Shown here: in pieces, positions 17,861-27,474 of the stretch
Layout: every line of letters begins with the position of its first letter
How positions within the stretch are numbered: position 1 is the first letter of the stretch
From: Calditrichota bacterium
GTDB lineage: Bacteria; Zhuqueibacterota; Zhuqueibacteria; Residuimicrobiales; Krinioviventaceae
DNA length: 34,531 bases
NCBI GenBank assembly: GCA_003818595.1
Contig: RPQV01000004.1
Coordinates: 1-34,531, forward strand
Reading direction: 5' to 3'
The notes under the pieces: model-generated
What the model was told of the DNA's origin: nothing
Databases searched by the model: none
What the model saw: the letters and a program-made list of their open reading frames with translations, nothing else
Made by a program: the position numbers and the translations under genes

Positions 17861-18826
17861 ATGCAGCCAAGATCTCTCGTCACAGGCGGCGCCGGCTTTT
17901 TGGGTTCACATTTGTGCGAGTATTTGCTGAATAAGGGTCATCACGTCATCGCAATGGATAATTTGCTCACCGGTACGATTGCCAATATTGAACACCTCCA
18001 AGGGGATTATTTTCAATTCATCAAGCATGATGTTACCGAGTATATTTTTATCGCCGGCAATATCGATTATGTATGGCATTTTGCCTCTCCGGCAAGTCCA
18101 CTAGATTATCTGCAGTTGCCTATCCATACACTCAAGGTGGGGGCAATCGGCACTCATAAAGCCCTTGGATTGGCGCTGGAAAAAAAAGCAGCCTTTTTAT
18201 TGGCATCGACTTCAGAAGTGTACGGTGATCCGCTCGAACATCCGCAAACTGAAAGCTATTGGGGCAATGTCAATCCTGTTGGACCCCGAGGCGTTTATGA
18301 TGAAGCGAAACGTTTTGCCGAGGCGATGACCATGGCTTATCATCGCTACAACCATGTCGACGCAAAAATTGTAAGAATTTTCAATACCTATGGTCCGCGT
18401 ATGCGCCCCAATGATGGTCGTGCTATTCCAACCTTTATCCCTCAGGCACTTCGAAATGAACCCATAACACTCTTTGGAAACGGATCGCAGACACGCAGTT
18501 TTTGTTTTGTCGATGACCTGATTGAAGGAATCTATCGTTTGATGCTATCAGATTATCATGAGCCGGTAAATATCGGCAATCCTCATGAAATGACAATTCG
18601 TGAAATGGCCGAGCTGGTCATTCTCCTCTCAAGCAGCAAGAGCATTCTGGTGGAAAAAGAACTTCCGGAAAATGATCCCAAGATCAGACAGCCCGATACG
18701 ACTTTGGCCAAACGATTACTGGATTGGGAAGCTAAAGTCCCTATTGAAGAAGGTCTAAAACGAACTATCGATTATTATCGCAACTTGTTCCAAATAAAAA
18801 CAATTGAACAAAAATCGGCTTTATGA
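17861..18826 (+). CDS. NAD-dependent sugar epimerase/dehydratase, UDP-glucuronate decarboxylase-like
   Basis: [124 protein letters not shown] supports ATG 17861 rather than 17831. Confidence 0.9.
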   Translation: MQPRSLVTGGAGFLGSHLCEYLLNKGHHVIAMDNLLTGTIANIEHLQGDYFQFIKHDVTEYIFIAGNIDYVWHFASPASPLDYLQLPIHTLKVGAIGTHKALGLALEKKAAFLLASTSEVYGDPLEHPQTESYWGNVNPVGPRGVYDEAKRFAEAMTMAYHRYNHVDAKIVRIFNTYGPRMRPNDGRAIPTFIPQALRNEPITLFGNGSQTRSFCFVDDLIEGIYRLMLSDYHEPVNIGNPHEMTIREMAELVILLSSSKSILVEKELPENDPKIRQPDTTLAKRLLDWEAKVPIEEGLKRTIDYYRNLFQIKTIEQKSAL

Positions 18827-19893
18827 GCATTCTCTCTTTCAAGCGGACGCCGTTCGAAAGGTCTCCCCGCAGTTTTATCATCCTGCGGTTGAGTTCAATG
18901 GGTGACATACTGCTCAGCAGCCCCCTCGTTCGCATTTTACGACACCGATTTCCGCAAGCGCGCATTGATTTTCTTCTGAAATCCCAATTCGCCGACCTTT
19001 ATGCGGCAAATCCTCATTTGAACCATTTGCTGACCCTCGACGCATCCAAAGGCCGAGCCGAACTCTCAGCCCTCCGCTCGAAAATTCGCAGTGTCGGCTA
19101 TGATGTGGTTATCGACATTCATAATAATTTTCGCAGCACTTTTCTACGTCGAGCAGCCGGTGCAAAATTGTTCATTGTGCGCAAATATAAATGGCAACGC
19201 TTTTTACTGATAAAACTGGGCATCAATACCTATCGGGAAATAGTACCGGTATATCAGCGATATCTTCGCGCTGCGGCCGATCTGCAGTTGGAGGATGACG
19301 GGCTGGGATTGGAATTTTTTATCCCTGCCGAACAACAAAACCAAGTAGCTGAACTTCTTCGTTCCATGGGGCTGAAATCCAACAGCCTGATCATCGCTAT
19401 GGCGCCGGGCGCGGGTTTTTTCACCAAACGATGGCCGATTGAAAACTTTCTCGAACTGGCAAAATTATGCATTGAGCGAAATAACGCGCAAATTCTTCTC
19501 TTGGGGAATGAAAAAGAGAAATCCATATGTCGCTTCATCCAGCAGACATTAGGAAGCCATATCATTAATTTGACCGGGGAACTCTCCCTTTTACAATCCG
19601 CTGTAGCCATTCAGAACAGCCATCTCCTGATCAGCAATGATACCGGTCTAATGCACATGGCCACAGCGATTAAAAAGCCTGTTGTGGCGATTTTTGGTTC
19701 CACCAGTCGAGAATTAGGATTTTTTCCCATTGGCAGTGCAGTTTCGATCATCGAAAACAAAGCGTTATCCTGTCGTCCATGCACTCATATTGGTCGCGAA
19801 ACTTGTCCCAAAAAGCATTTTCGCTGCATGACAGCAATTACACCGGGAATGGTGTTCGATGTTGTTCAGCGAATGATTCCCCAGAATCTTTGA
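18823..19893 (+). CDS. glycosyltransferase family 9 (heptosyltransferase-like)
   Basis: [105 protein letters not shown]. Overlaps the upstream gene by 4 nt. Confidence 0.92.
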   Translation: MSILSFKRTPFERSPRSFIILRLSSMGDILLSSPLVRILRHRFPQARIDFLLKSQFADLYAANPHLNHLLTLDASKGRAELSALRSKIRSVGYDVVIDIHNNFRSTFLRRAAGAKLFIVRKYKWQRFLLIKLGINTYREIVPVYQRYLRAAADLQLEDDGLGLEFFIPAEQQNQVAELLRSMGLKSNSLIIAMAPGAGFFTKRWPIENFLELAKLCIERNNAQILLLGNEKEKSICRFIQQTLGSHIINLTGELSLLQSAVAIQNSHLLISNDTGLMHMATAIKKPVVAIFGSTSRELGFFPIGSAVSIIENKALSCRPCTHIGRETCPKKHFRCMTAITPGMVFDVVQRMIPQNL

Positions 19894-19965
19894 CTTGATA
19901 AAAAGTAATAAACTGTGTATATTTAAATAGTTAAATAATCACCTTTCAACATAATAGGTAAAACT

Positions 19966-20340
19966 TTGATATCAAAGGAATTGGCCTTCACCATTGCTCG
20001 CCTGATTCTCGATAAAAAAGGAAGTAAAATTATCATTCAGGATTTGAGCAAATTGACGACAATGACTGACTATTTTGTAATTTGTACGGTCGATGCTGAT
20101 GTTCACGCCAGGGCGGTCATGGATCATATCAAGGAACAGTTATTCCTGCTGAATATAAAACCATGGCACACGGAGGGAGTGTCGAACAGCAGTTGGATTC
20201 TTCTCGATTTTGTTGATGTCGTCGTCCATATTTTCAAAGATGAAACTCGTGCCTATTACAATCTGGAACGGTTATGGGGTGATGCAGAAACGCAAGAGAT
20301 CAAGGATGAACATGACGCCACACCAGCATATACAAAATAG
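19966..20340 (+). CDS. rsfS: ribosome silencing factor
   Basis: ILDKKGSKIIIQDLSKLTTMTDYFVICT, WHTEGVSNSSWILLDFVDVVVHIFKDETRAYYNLERLWGDAE. TTG start. Confidence 0.94.
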   Translation: MISKELAFTIARLILDKKGSKIIIQDLSKLTTMTDYFVICTVDADVHARAVMDHIKEQLFLLNIKPWHTEGVSNSSWILLDFVDVVVHIFKDETRAYYNLERLWGDAETQEIKDEHDATPAYTK

Positions 20341-21964
20341 AATCGCACAAGCTTTGGTCAAGCTTGGTTTTGATATTAGTGACGAAAAACTGCTGATCCT
20401 GGAAAAACGTAAACTGGAAAATTTTGGAGATATTGCGACTACGGTTGCTTTGTCCCTCGCGAAATCAGCACAAAGACCTCCGCGAGAGATCGCCCAGCAA
20501 ATTGTTGATGCGTTCGAGATAGAACCATCGATCATTGAACGCATTGAAATAGCCGGTCCGGGTTTTATTAATTTTTACCTCTCGCCTTCTTGTCTCCAGC
20601 AATCTGTTATCGATATAATACGCAGCGCCGAGCAGTATGGCAGAAGCAATAAAGGTGACAACAAACGCGTCCAATTAGAGTTTGTCAGTGCAAATCCAAC
20701 CGGACCGCTGAATATTGTCAGCGCCCGAGCGGCTAGCGTCGGCGACGTCTTGGTCAACCTGCTCAACATGTGCGGTTATCAGGCACAAAGGGAATTCTAT
20801 GTAAATGATGCCGGCCGTCAAATAGAACTACTGGGCGAGTCTCTGGCTGCTCAATATCTGACGGAACTCGGCCAACCGACACCGATTCCTCAAGAAGGAT
20901 ATCATGGAGAATATTTGCGTGAGCTTGCCCGAATGCTCATTTCTGCCGAAGGCGACGTCTACTTGCACCTTTCAACAGCTGAACGAAATAGACAGTTTGC
21001 TCAAAAAGCTTTACTCTATATGCTCAACCGGCATCAACAGACCATGGAGCACTTTGGCGTTCATTTTGATGTTTGGTTCAAGGAGAGTCGCTTAAGAGAA
21101 ACGAACGAACATTTGGCTGTTTTACAAAGACTCGAGATTTCAGGTCATACATATGAGCAGGATGGCGCCATCTGGTTCAAATCCAGTGCTTTTGGTGATG
21201 AGAAAGATCGAGTCCTGTTAACCAACGATGGACGTCCCACCTACTTTTTGGTCGATATCGCTTATCATGAAAATAAATTTGAGCGTGGATTTGAGCAGGT
21301 GATTGATTTTTGGGGTCCTGATCATCATGGATATATCGCGCGCATGAGCGCAGCGTTGCAGGCTCTTGGCCATCCCAAGGATGCATTTCAAGTTTGCATC
21401 ATTCAGCAGGTCAATTTATTACGGAATGGACAGCCGGTCAAAATGAGTAAACGCGCGGGCGAAATCATAGAAATGGATGAATTGGTTGCAGAAGTTGGCG
21501 TCGATGTCACCCGATTCTTTTTTATTGACCGACGAACTTCACAACCAATGGATTTTGACATTGAAATTGCAAAAAAACAATCTGATGATAATCCTTCCTA
21601 CTATGTTCAGTATGCCCATGCGCGCATTTGCAGCGTTTTAAGGCATGCTGAAGAACATGGATTTCATCTTGACCAGCTCAAGTCGACGCAGTTTCTGACA
21701 GAAGCGGCAGCTCTTGCCGTTGCAAAAAAGCTGTTGGATTTTCCCGAGGTCATCATCAAGGCAGCAGAGTCTTTAGAACCGCATCGTTTGACGGGTTATC
21801 TTGTCGAAACAGCAACCTTGTATCATAAATTTTACCACGAATTGCAGATCGTAACGGACGAACAGTCAATCACAGAATCGCGCCTGCTGTTGTGCCTAGC
21901 TACCCGTCAGGTATTGGCCAACGGTTTGCAATTATTGAGAATTTCTGCACCCACAAGGATGTAA
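20312..21964 (+). CDS. argS: arginyl-tRNA synthetase
   Basis: FVSANPTGPLNIVSARAASVGDVLVNLLNMCGYQAQREFYVNDAGRQIELLGESLAAQY, FVQVIDFWGPDHHGYIARM-like segment, KMSKRAGEIIEMDELV, MDFDIEIAKKQSDDNPSYYVQYAHARICSV. Likely start ATG 20312 (AAGGA upstream); overlaps the rsfS 3' end by 29 nt. Non-canonical HIGH site, see findings. Confidence 0.95.
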   Translation: MTPHQHIQNRIAQALVKLGFDISDEKLLILEKRKLENFGDIATTVALSLAKSAQRPPREIAQQIVDAFEIEPSIIERIEIAGPGFINFYLSPSCLQQSVIDIIRSAEQYGRSNKGDNKRVQLEFVSANPTGPLNIVSARAASVGDVLVNLLNMCGYQAQREFYVNDAGRQIELLGESLAAQYLTELGQPTPIPQEGYHGEYLRELARMLISAEGDVYLHLSTAERNRQFAQKALLYMLNRHQQTMEHFGVHFDVWFKESRLRETNEHLAVLQRLEISGHTYEQDGAIWFKSSAFGDEKDRVLLTNDGRPTYFLVDIAYHENKFERGFEQVIDFWGPDHHGYIARMSAALQALGHPKDAFQVCIIQQVNLLRNGQPVKMSKRAGEIIEMDELVAEVGVDVTRFFFIDRRTSQPMDFDIEIAKKQSDDNPSYYVQYAHARICSVLRHAEEHGFHLDQLKSTQFLTEAAALAVAKKLLDFPEVIIKAAESLEPHRLTGYLVETATLYHKFYHELQIVTDEQSITESRLLLCLATRQVLANGLQLLRISAPTRM

Positions 21965-22021
21965 TCCGGTTGCATCCAGTCGCCAAAATATCAAACTGAT
22001 CATTGAACTAAAGGATAATAC

Positions 22022-22948
22022 ATGGGTCTATTGGTTGTTGGGTCTGTGGCGTATGATGCCATCGAAACACCTTTCGCGAAAACTGAAAAAGCTCTGGGGG
22101 GTTCAGCGATGTTTTTTTCTGCCGCTGCCGGATATTTCGCACCGGTTCATCTAGTCGGCGTTGTTGGTAATGATTTTGACTTTGACGAGCTCGCATTTCT
22201 ACGGAAAAACAACATCGATTTTGAAGGTCTCACCATCGAAAATGGAGAGACTTTTCGCTGGGCGGGTAGATACCTGAACAATATGATCGATCGGGAGACC
22301 ATTTATACGCACCTGGGTGTTTTTGAATCATTCAATCCGCTCTTGCCGGAGAAATACAAAGAGAACGAATTCATTTTTCTCGCCAATATCCATCCCTCAT
22401 TACAATATTCAGTCCTGCAGCAAATTCATCGGCCAACCTTCATAGCCATGGACACCATGAATTTTTGGATTACCGGTGCTCTTGAGGATTTAAAAAAGAC
22501 CCTCCAACACGTTGACGCGCTCATCATCAATGACTCGGAAGTGCGGTTGCTGTCACAGGAACACAATCTGTTCACCGGCGCGCGTAAAATTCAAAGTATG
22601 GGACCTCAGGTGCTTATCATCAAAAAAGGAGAACATGGCGCCATATTAATTCAAGGAGATTCATATTTTGCCTGCCCCGCATTACCCATTGAAAACCTCT
22701 TTGATCCGACAGGCGCCGGTGACACCTTTGCCGGTGGATTCATGGGATATTTGGCTGAATGTGGTTCGGTGAATGAGACAAATCTGCGGCGCGCAGTTGC
22801 GATGGGCGCGGTCATGGCCTCATTCTGTGTTGAGCGTTTTAGTGCTGAGAGACTGAAAAACTTGACAATAGAAGAAATTCGCCAACGTGCAGCACAACTG
22901 CTTCGCATGATTCAAGTGGAAGGAGACGACCACTGGCTTCACCTGTAA
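22022..22948 (+). CDS. PfkB-family carbohydrate/nucleoside kinase
   Basis: GGSAMFFSAAAGYFAPVHLVGVVGNDF, ALIINDSEVRLLS, FDPTGAGDTFAGGFMGYLA (PfkB signature 2). Confidence 0.92.
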   Translation: MGLLVVGSVAYDAIETPFAKTEKALGGSAMFFSAAAGYFAPVHLVGVVGNDFDFDELAFLRKNNIDFEGLTIENGETFRWAGRYLNNMIDRETIYTHLGVFESFNPLLPEKYKENEFIFLANIHPSLQYSVLQQIHRPTFIAMDTMNFWITGALEDLKKTLQHVDALIINDSEVRLLSQEHNLFTGARKIQSMGPQVLIIKKGEHGAILIQGDSYFACPALPIENLFDPTGAGDTFAGGFMGYLAECGSVNETNLRRAVAMGAVMASFCVERFSAERLKNLTIEEIRQRAAQLLRMIQVEGDDHWLHL

Positions 22949-23003
22949 TAGTAATAGCTGTCATACTGTTGATATCCACTGGCGCGATACTTCGAATTGA
23001 GTT

Positions 23004-23783
23004 ATGATCCAAGTTGATCACATCTATTTTAGATATCACAGTGAAGACAATTCTCCAATTAACATCCTGAATGATGTTTCCTTGGAGATACGCGCGGGCG
23101 AACGCATTGCGATAATGGGGCGAAATGGTTCAGGGAAAACCACTTTTGCACGTTGCCTTAATGGATTGTTGTTGCCATCAAGCGGCGTGGTCCGAGTTGA
23201 TGGCTTGACAACCAGCGAAGCTAAGAATCTGGCCGATATCAGAAGACATGTCGGAATGGTGTTTCAAAATCCCGACAATCAAATTGTCTCTGCCACCGTC
23301 GAACGAGAAGTTGCCTTTGGATTGGAAAATTTGGGGGTTCCCTTTGAGGAAATGCATGAAATCGTTGAACGCATGCTGTTCATCTTTAATCTGGAGAAAT
23401 TGCGCAAACAACCGCCGCACCAACTTTCGGGCGGCGAGAAACAGCGACTCGCGCTGGCTTCCGTCATGGCAATGCATCCAAAGTATCTTGTTTTGGATGA
23501 ACCCACATCTTTGCTGGACCCTAAAAGCCGGCGGGAAGTTCTGGAAAGAATTTCCACTTTGCCTCAAGATACGGAAAACCCTGTCGCTACGCTACTCATC
23601 ACTCAATTCCCCGAAGAAGCATTGTATGCAAATCGACTGATCGTTTTTCATCAAGGGAAAATAATTATGGACGACGCACCGGACGAACTGTTTTCACGCC
23701 ATAAAGAACTGGAGGCCTATGGTTTGGAAGTTCCGGTTAAATTTCAAATTGCTGAATTCATAATAAAATATTTACAAAGTTGA
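23004..23783 (+). CDS. ECF-type ABC transporter ATP-binding protein (EcfA/CbiO-like)
   Basis: Walker A GRNGSGKTT, Q-loop GMVFQNPDNQIVSATVEREVAFGLENLGVP, signature LSGGEKQRLALASVMAM, Walker B YLVLDEPTSLLD. Switch position reads TQFPEEAL. Confidence 0.92.
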   Translation: MIQVDHIYFRYHSEDNSPINILNDVSLEIRAGERIAIMGRNGSGKTTFARCLNGLLLPSSGVVRVDGLTTSEAKNLADIRRHVGMVFQNPDNQIVSATVEREVAFGLENLGVPFEEMHEIVERMLFIFNLEKLRKQPPHQLSGGEKQRLALASVMAMHPKYLVLDEPTSLLDPKSRREVLERISTLPQDTENPVATLLITQFPEEALYANRLIVFHQGKIIMDDAPDELFSRHKELEAYGLEVPVKFQIAEFIIKYLQS

Positions 23784-23808
23784 CATTGGGTGAATATTCG
23801 CCTATATT
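23780..23808 (+). promoter_or_regulatory. candidate sigma70 promoter upstream of the hybrid histidine kinase
   Basis: TTGACA (23780-23785, overlapping the upstream stop codon), 17-nt spacer, TATATT (23803-23808). Confidence 0.65.
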
Positions 23809-23856
23809 TAGATACCAGCGTTCGGCGTCTGAGAAAACATGCCGGGATAACAGTTC

Positions 23857-26499
23857 ATGAGCCAATCGATGCAAGCACTTGTCTCTATCGAAATTTTAGA
23901 AGGGGTTCAACAAAATTTCATCCATCAGCATGGAGTGGGATTAAGTTTTTTTGATGAAAATCTGAAAGTTCTGACACGACATAATCTTAATCTACCGGCC
24001 TTGAAACACATTGAACCACGCCAGCAAAAGTTATTTCGTTTGTTTTTCAATCTGGAGAAAATGGATACATCCTTTTCCGCCAATCACCCGCGTCCCATTC
24101 ATCGTACTTTTTGCAAGGGACTCATTTTGCGCAGTATCGTTCCGCTGGTTTTCAAAGGAAAAATCCTCGGATACGGGTGTCTGCTGAGCTTCTCTCGAGA
24201 GATTGATTCGCTTAAAGATCAATCACTGTTAAGCAATTTAGAAATGATTGAAGACATGCCCGGACGCACCAATGAAATGCTGGATGTCCAGCCCCCTGAA
24301 CAATCGGAAAAACTCTCCATCACCCTCAATATGTTGGCAAACACACTTTATTTATTTTTTGAAGCCGGGCATGCACGCAAAAATCTACTCGAAGAGGAAA
24401 CCGATACCGCCGTAAATGACCAAGCCAAAGCGCTGGAGAGCAAAAACAATGAATTTGAGCAATCTGATAAGACGCCGACTCATCCAAGCGCTACAAAAGG
24501 TCTATTTTTCTGCAGCACTGCCGGATACATTTTTGACGCCATGCCGAATGCGGCTGATCTATTGGGGTATGCGGATTCCAGCGAACTATGCGATCTCTCA
24601 TTGGCAGATGATCTCCTGGCTAATGAAGAGGATAAAAACCATTTACGGAATCTTTTGATCAGCCATAATCACGACAAGATGACCGCCGTATTGATTCGAA
24701 AAAATCGCTCGACACTTCTGGCAGAACTTGAATTGCTGCCGCAAAAGGATGAACATGTTACGCTGGGATATGAATGCCACATCACTCTCTTGACGTCGGT
24801 CGCGGGATCGGGCTTTATGGAGGCTGCAGAAGATCAGTCGGCGATTGGTCTGATTACTGACTATATGCAGCAGAAGGAATATGCTCCATCAGTCGCCGAT
24901 GATCTATTGAACTGGGGCGATGAAACAAGCAAATCTCACCAGACACCCGCCTTGGAACCAGAAGAATGGACTCCATCTGGTTTATCCGGCAATGATCAAC
25001 TCCCCTTAAAAAACTTTTCCCAGTTTCTTGATATTATTCCAATGCCTCTGTTTGTAATTGACAAATGGGATTCCATAAAAATGTGGAACAAGGCGATGGA
25101 AAAGCTGCTGCACATACCTGGGATGTCGGTCATTGATACCCGTATGCTGAATTTAATTGTCAGTAACAGCCATCCCATGTGGATGCGCTGGAAGGAAGAA
25201 CTTTATTCTCTGACTGAACAAACGAGTTTCGAACCCAAAGCTCTTCTCCCATTGATCAGAAAAGATGCCTCTATTCTCCTCGCACGCATCCAACTCCATC
25301 AAATGAAATTAGACGACCGAGATTACATTACGGTTGTGATCGAAAATATCGAAAATGAAGAATTTCATAATCGCATACCAATCGAAAATCGTCCGCCCAA
25401 AAATGATCAAGAGCAACAAGATGTTGATCTTCAATTGCTGCGCACGCATTTTAAGCATGTCAGACATCAATTTTCAGATATTTCAGAGAAACTCGGCGAT
25501 AATATATCCAAAATTTATGTCGAGAGTCTAAGGAATGATGATCTCAAGAAAAAATATGGAGCGCTGCGACGCGTTGCAGACCTCTGCGCTCAAATTGACC
25601 GACAATTATCATTTTTCACCGGTGAGATCAAGCCAACCTTAAAGCCCTCGGATATCAACCATATCATCAGCGAGATCGGCCTGAGACTACAGCAATTTTT
25701 GCCGATCAATATTGAACTTCAAACCTTTTTCGATCATCAATTGCCGCAAATGGTGATCGATTCGGATATGATTATTCATGCTTTGGGCGCCCTCTGCAAA
25801 AACGCCATCGAAGCCATGCCCAATGGCGGAACATTGACCCTGGCGACAAGCAGAGAAACATCCGGCGTGCAGATCAAAATAACCGACACGGGCATTGGTT
25901 TTGCTCAGCACCTTTCACGAAGGATATTTCATCCTTTCTTTACGACCAAAGGGCATATTTTCGGCAAAGGATTGGGTTTAAGTGCAGCTTGGGGTATTGC
26001 TTCTCTGCATCATGCTGAAATTAAAATTGACAGTCGCCCAAGCCACGGGACAACCGTCATCCTGCAATTGCCGAATTTAAAGCCGCAGGCACAAAAATCA
26101 AACGCGGTATCAGGAAAATCGTCCGCCACTATTCTCGTTGTTGACGATGCGGAAGACATCGCAGAGGCAACCATGATGACCCTGAATCGTGCCGGTTATA
26201 ACACGCTGATGTGCACTGATTGCGAGCAGGTTGAAAAGCTGTTGACCTCTCCCCAGCAAAGAATCGATTTGGTCATACTGGATTACCACTTGGGAAAAAT
26301 GACGGGACTTGCCTGCGCTTCAGAGATCCTCAAACGTCGGCCGAATATCAGTATCCTCTTCTACAGCGGCACCGACGAAAATCCTGAGCTTGTGGCCTTT
26401 ATATCAAATCATAATGCAGCACATATTCGAAAACCCTGCAAATCGCAGGATCTCATCAATGAAATAGAAAGGCTTCTCCAGAGGAGGTCATCCAATTAG
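23857..26499 (+). CDS. hybrid sensor histidine kinase with C-terminal receiver domain; N-terminal PocR-like sensor plus PAS-like region(s)
   Basis: DHp-like VRHQFSDISEKLGDNISKIYVESL...DRQLSFF; N box ALGALCKNAIEAMPNGGTL; G1 ITDTGIGF; HPFFTTKGHIFGKGLGLSAAWGI; REC ATILVVDDAEDIAEATM...VILDYHLGKMTGL...RKP. N-terminus IEILEGVQQNFIHQHGVGLSFFDENLKVLT...CKGLILRSIVPLVFKGKILGYGCL is PocR-like by eye. Confidence 0.88.
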   Translation: MSQSMQALVSIEILEGVQQNFIHQHGVGLSFFDENLKVLTRHNLNLPALKHIEPRQQKLFRLFFNLEKMDTSFSANHPRPIHRTFCKGLILRSIVPLVFKGKILGYGCLLSFSREIDSLKDQSLLSNLEMIEDMPGRTNEMLDVQPPEQSEKLSITLNMLANTLYLFFEAGHARKNLLEEETDTAVNDQAKALESKNNEFEQSDKTPTHPSATKGLFFCSTAGYIFDAMPNAADLLGYADSSELCDLSLADDLLANEEDKNHLRNLLISHNHDKMTAVLIRKNRSTLLAELELLPQKDEHVTLGYECHITLLTSVAGSGFMEAAEDQSAIGLITDYMQQKEYAPSVADDLLNWGDETSKSHQTPALEPEEWTPSGLSGNDQLPLKNFSQFLDIIPMPLFVIDKWDSIKMWNKAMEKLLHIPGMSVIDTRMLNLIVSNSHPMWMRWKEELYSLTEQTSFEPKALLPLIRKDASILLARIQLHQMKLDDRDYITVVIENIENEEFHNRIPIENRPPKNDQEQQDVDLQLLRTHFKHVRHQFSDISEKLGDNISKIYVESLRNDDLKKKYGALRRVADLCAQIDRQLSFFTGEIKPTLKPSDINHIISEIGLRLQQFLPINIELQTFFDHQLPQMVIDSDMIIHALGALCKNAIEAMPNGGTLTLATSRETSGVQIKITDTGIGFAQHLSRRIFHPFFTTKGHIFGKGLGLSAAWGIASLHHAEIKIDSRPSHGTTVILQLPNLKPQAQKSNAVSGKSSATILVVDDAEDIAEATMMTLNRAGYNTLMCTDCEQVEKLLTSPQQRIDLVILDYHLGKMTGLACASEILKRRPNISILFYSGTDENPELVAFISNHNAAHIRKPCKSQDLINEIERLLQRRSSN

Positions 26500-26583
26500 G
26501 TCGTGAATAAAACTCTTTGAACACAAAATAGATTGACTCGCCGTCGAATAAACTCTGCTACCCCTTATTACTGTTTCAACCGA

Positions 26584-27474
26584 TTAAAGTCGACCTGAAA
26601 ATTCCTTGCCATAAAATGAGCTGAACGCAATCATTTTATAAAGCAGCTTCGCCGCCGCAAAAGGAGAATTCCGATCATTTGCGGATGTCGACAGCTCGAC
26701 CATATCAAAACCGATGACCTGCTTACAGGTGAATATTTTTTCCAACAAATCCATCATCTCATCCCAATAAAATCCTCCAGGTTCCGGTGTCCCGGTGGAG
26801 GCGACGACGCTCCAATCCATCGCATCAACATCAAATGTGAGATAAACAGGGTCCGGGAGTTTCGACAATGCGTCATCCAAAGGAAACAGGCGACGACGAT
26901 AATCATGCATGGTGCAGACCATCATCTGCTCTTTGCTGATGGTCTCCGCTTCTTCAATAGACATGCTGCGGATGCCGATTTGGAGAGTATGCGGCGTCAT
27001 CTCGCGAATACGCGCTAATACAGAAGCATGGCTATAGATGCTCTTTTCATATTGGTGGCGTAAATCACCATGAGCATCAATTTGGATACATGAGATTGAA
27101 CCGTACTTTTCGTAAAATGCCCGAAAAGCGCCGCTGCTGATTGAATGATCGCCACCGACTAAAACGGGTATTTTATGATGCTGCAGTATGTCATTTGTCT
27201 TTTCAAAGACAATTTGATGCATACGCGCATGATCCGTAGAAATGGGCGTCGGTTCTGCCGTTACTATACCGACTTGATGAGGGCAACATTTCAATACTTC
27301 ATCATAAAATTCCAAGTATTCAGAAGCGTCCAGGAGAGCATCAGGTGCTGATGCTGTGCCATGACCATATGACACCGCCCCTTCATATGGAACTGGTAAA
27401 ATGACATATTTTGCCCGTTCCCATTGGGCAAATTCATTTTCGCTGCCCAAAAATTGTCGATTATTCATCTTCAT
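26584..27474 (-). CDS. speB: agmatinase / arginase-family ureohydrolase
   Basis: GGDHSISSGAFRAFYEKYGSISCIQIDAHGDLRHQYE, SHASVLARIRE, LTFDVDAMDWSVVASTGTPEPGGFYWDEM, GFDMVELS. Overlaps the upstream DHS-like gene (ATGA). Confidence 0.93.
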   Translation of the reverse strand: MKMNNRQFLGSENEFAQWERAKYVILPVPYEGAVSYGHGTASAPDALLDASEYLEFYDEVLKCCPHQVGIVTAEPTPISTDHARMHQIVFEKTNDILQHHKIPVLVGGDHSISSGAFRAFYEKYGSISCIQIDAHGDLRHQYEKSIYSHASVLARIREMTPHTLQIGIRSMSIEEAETISKEQMMVCTMHDYRRRLFPLDDALSKLPDPVYLTFDVDAMDWSVVASTGTPEPGGFYWDEMMDLLEKIFTCKQVIGFDMVELSTSANDRNSPFAAAKLLYKMIAFSSFYGKEFSGRL

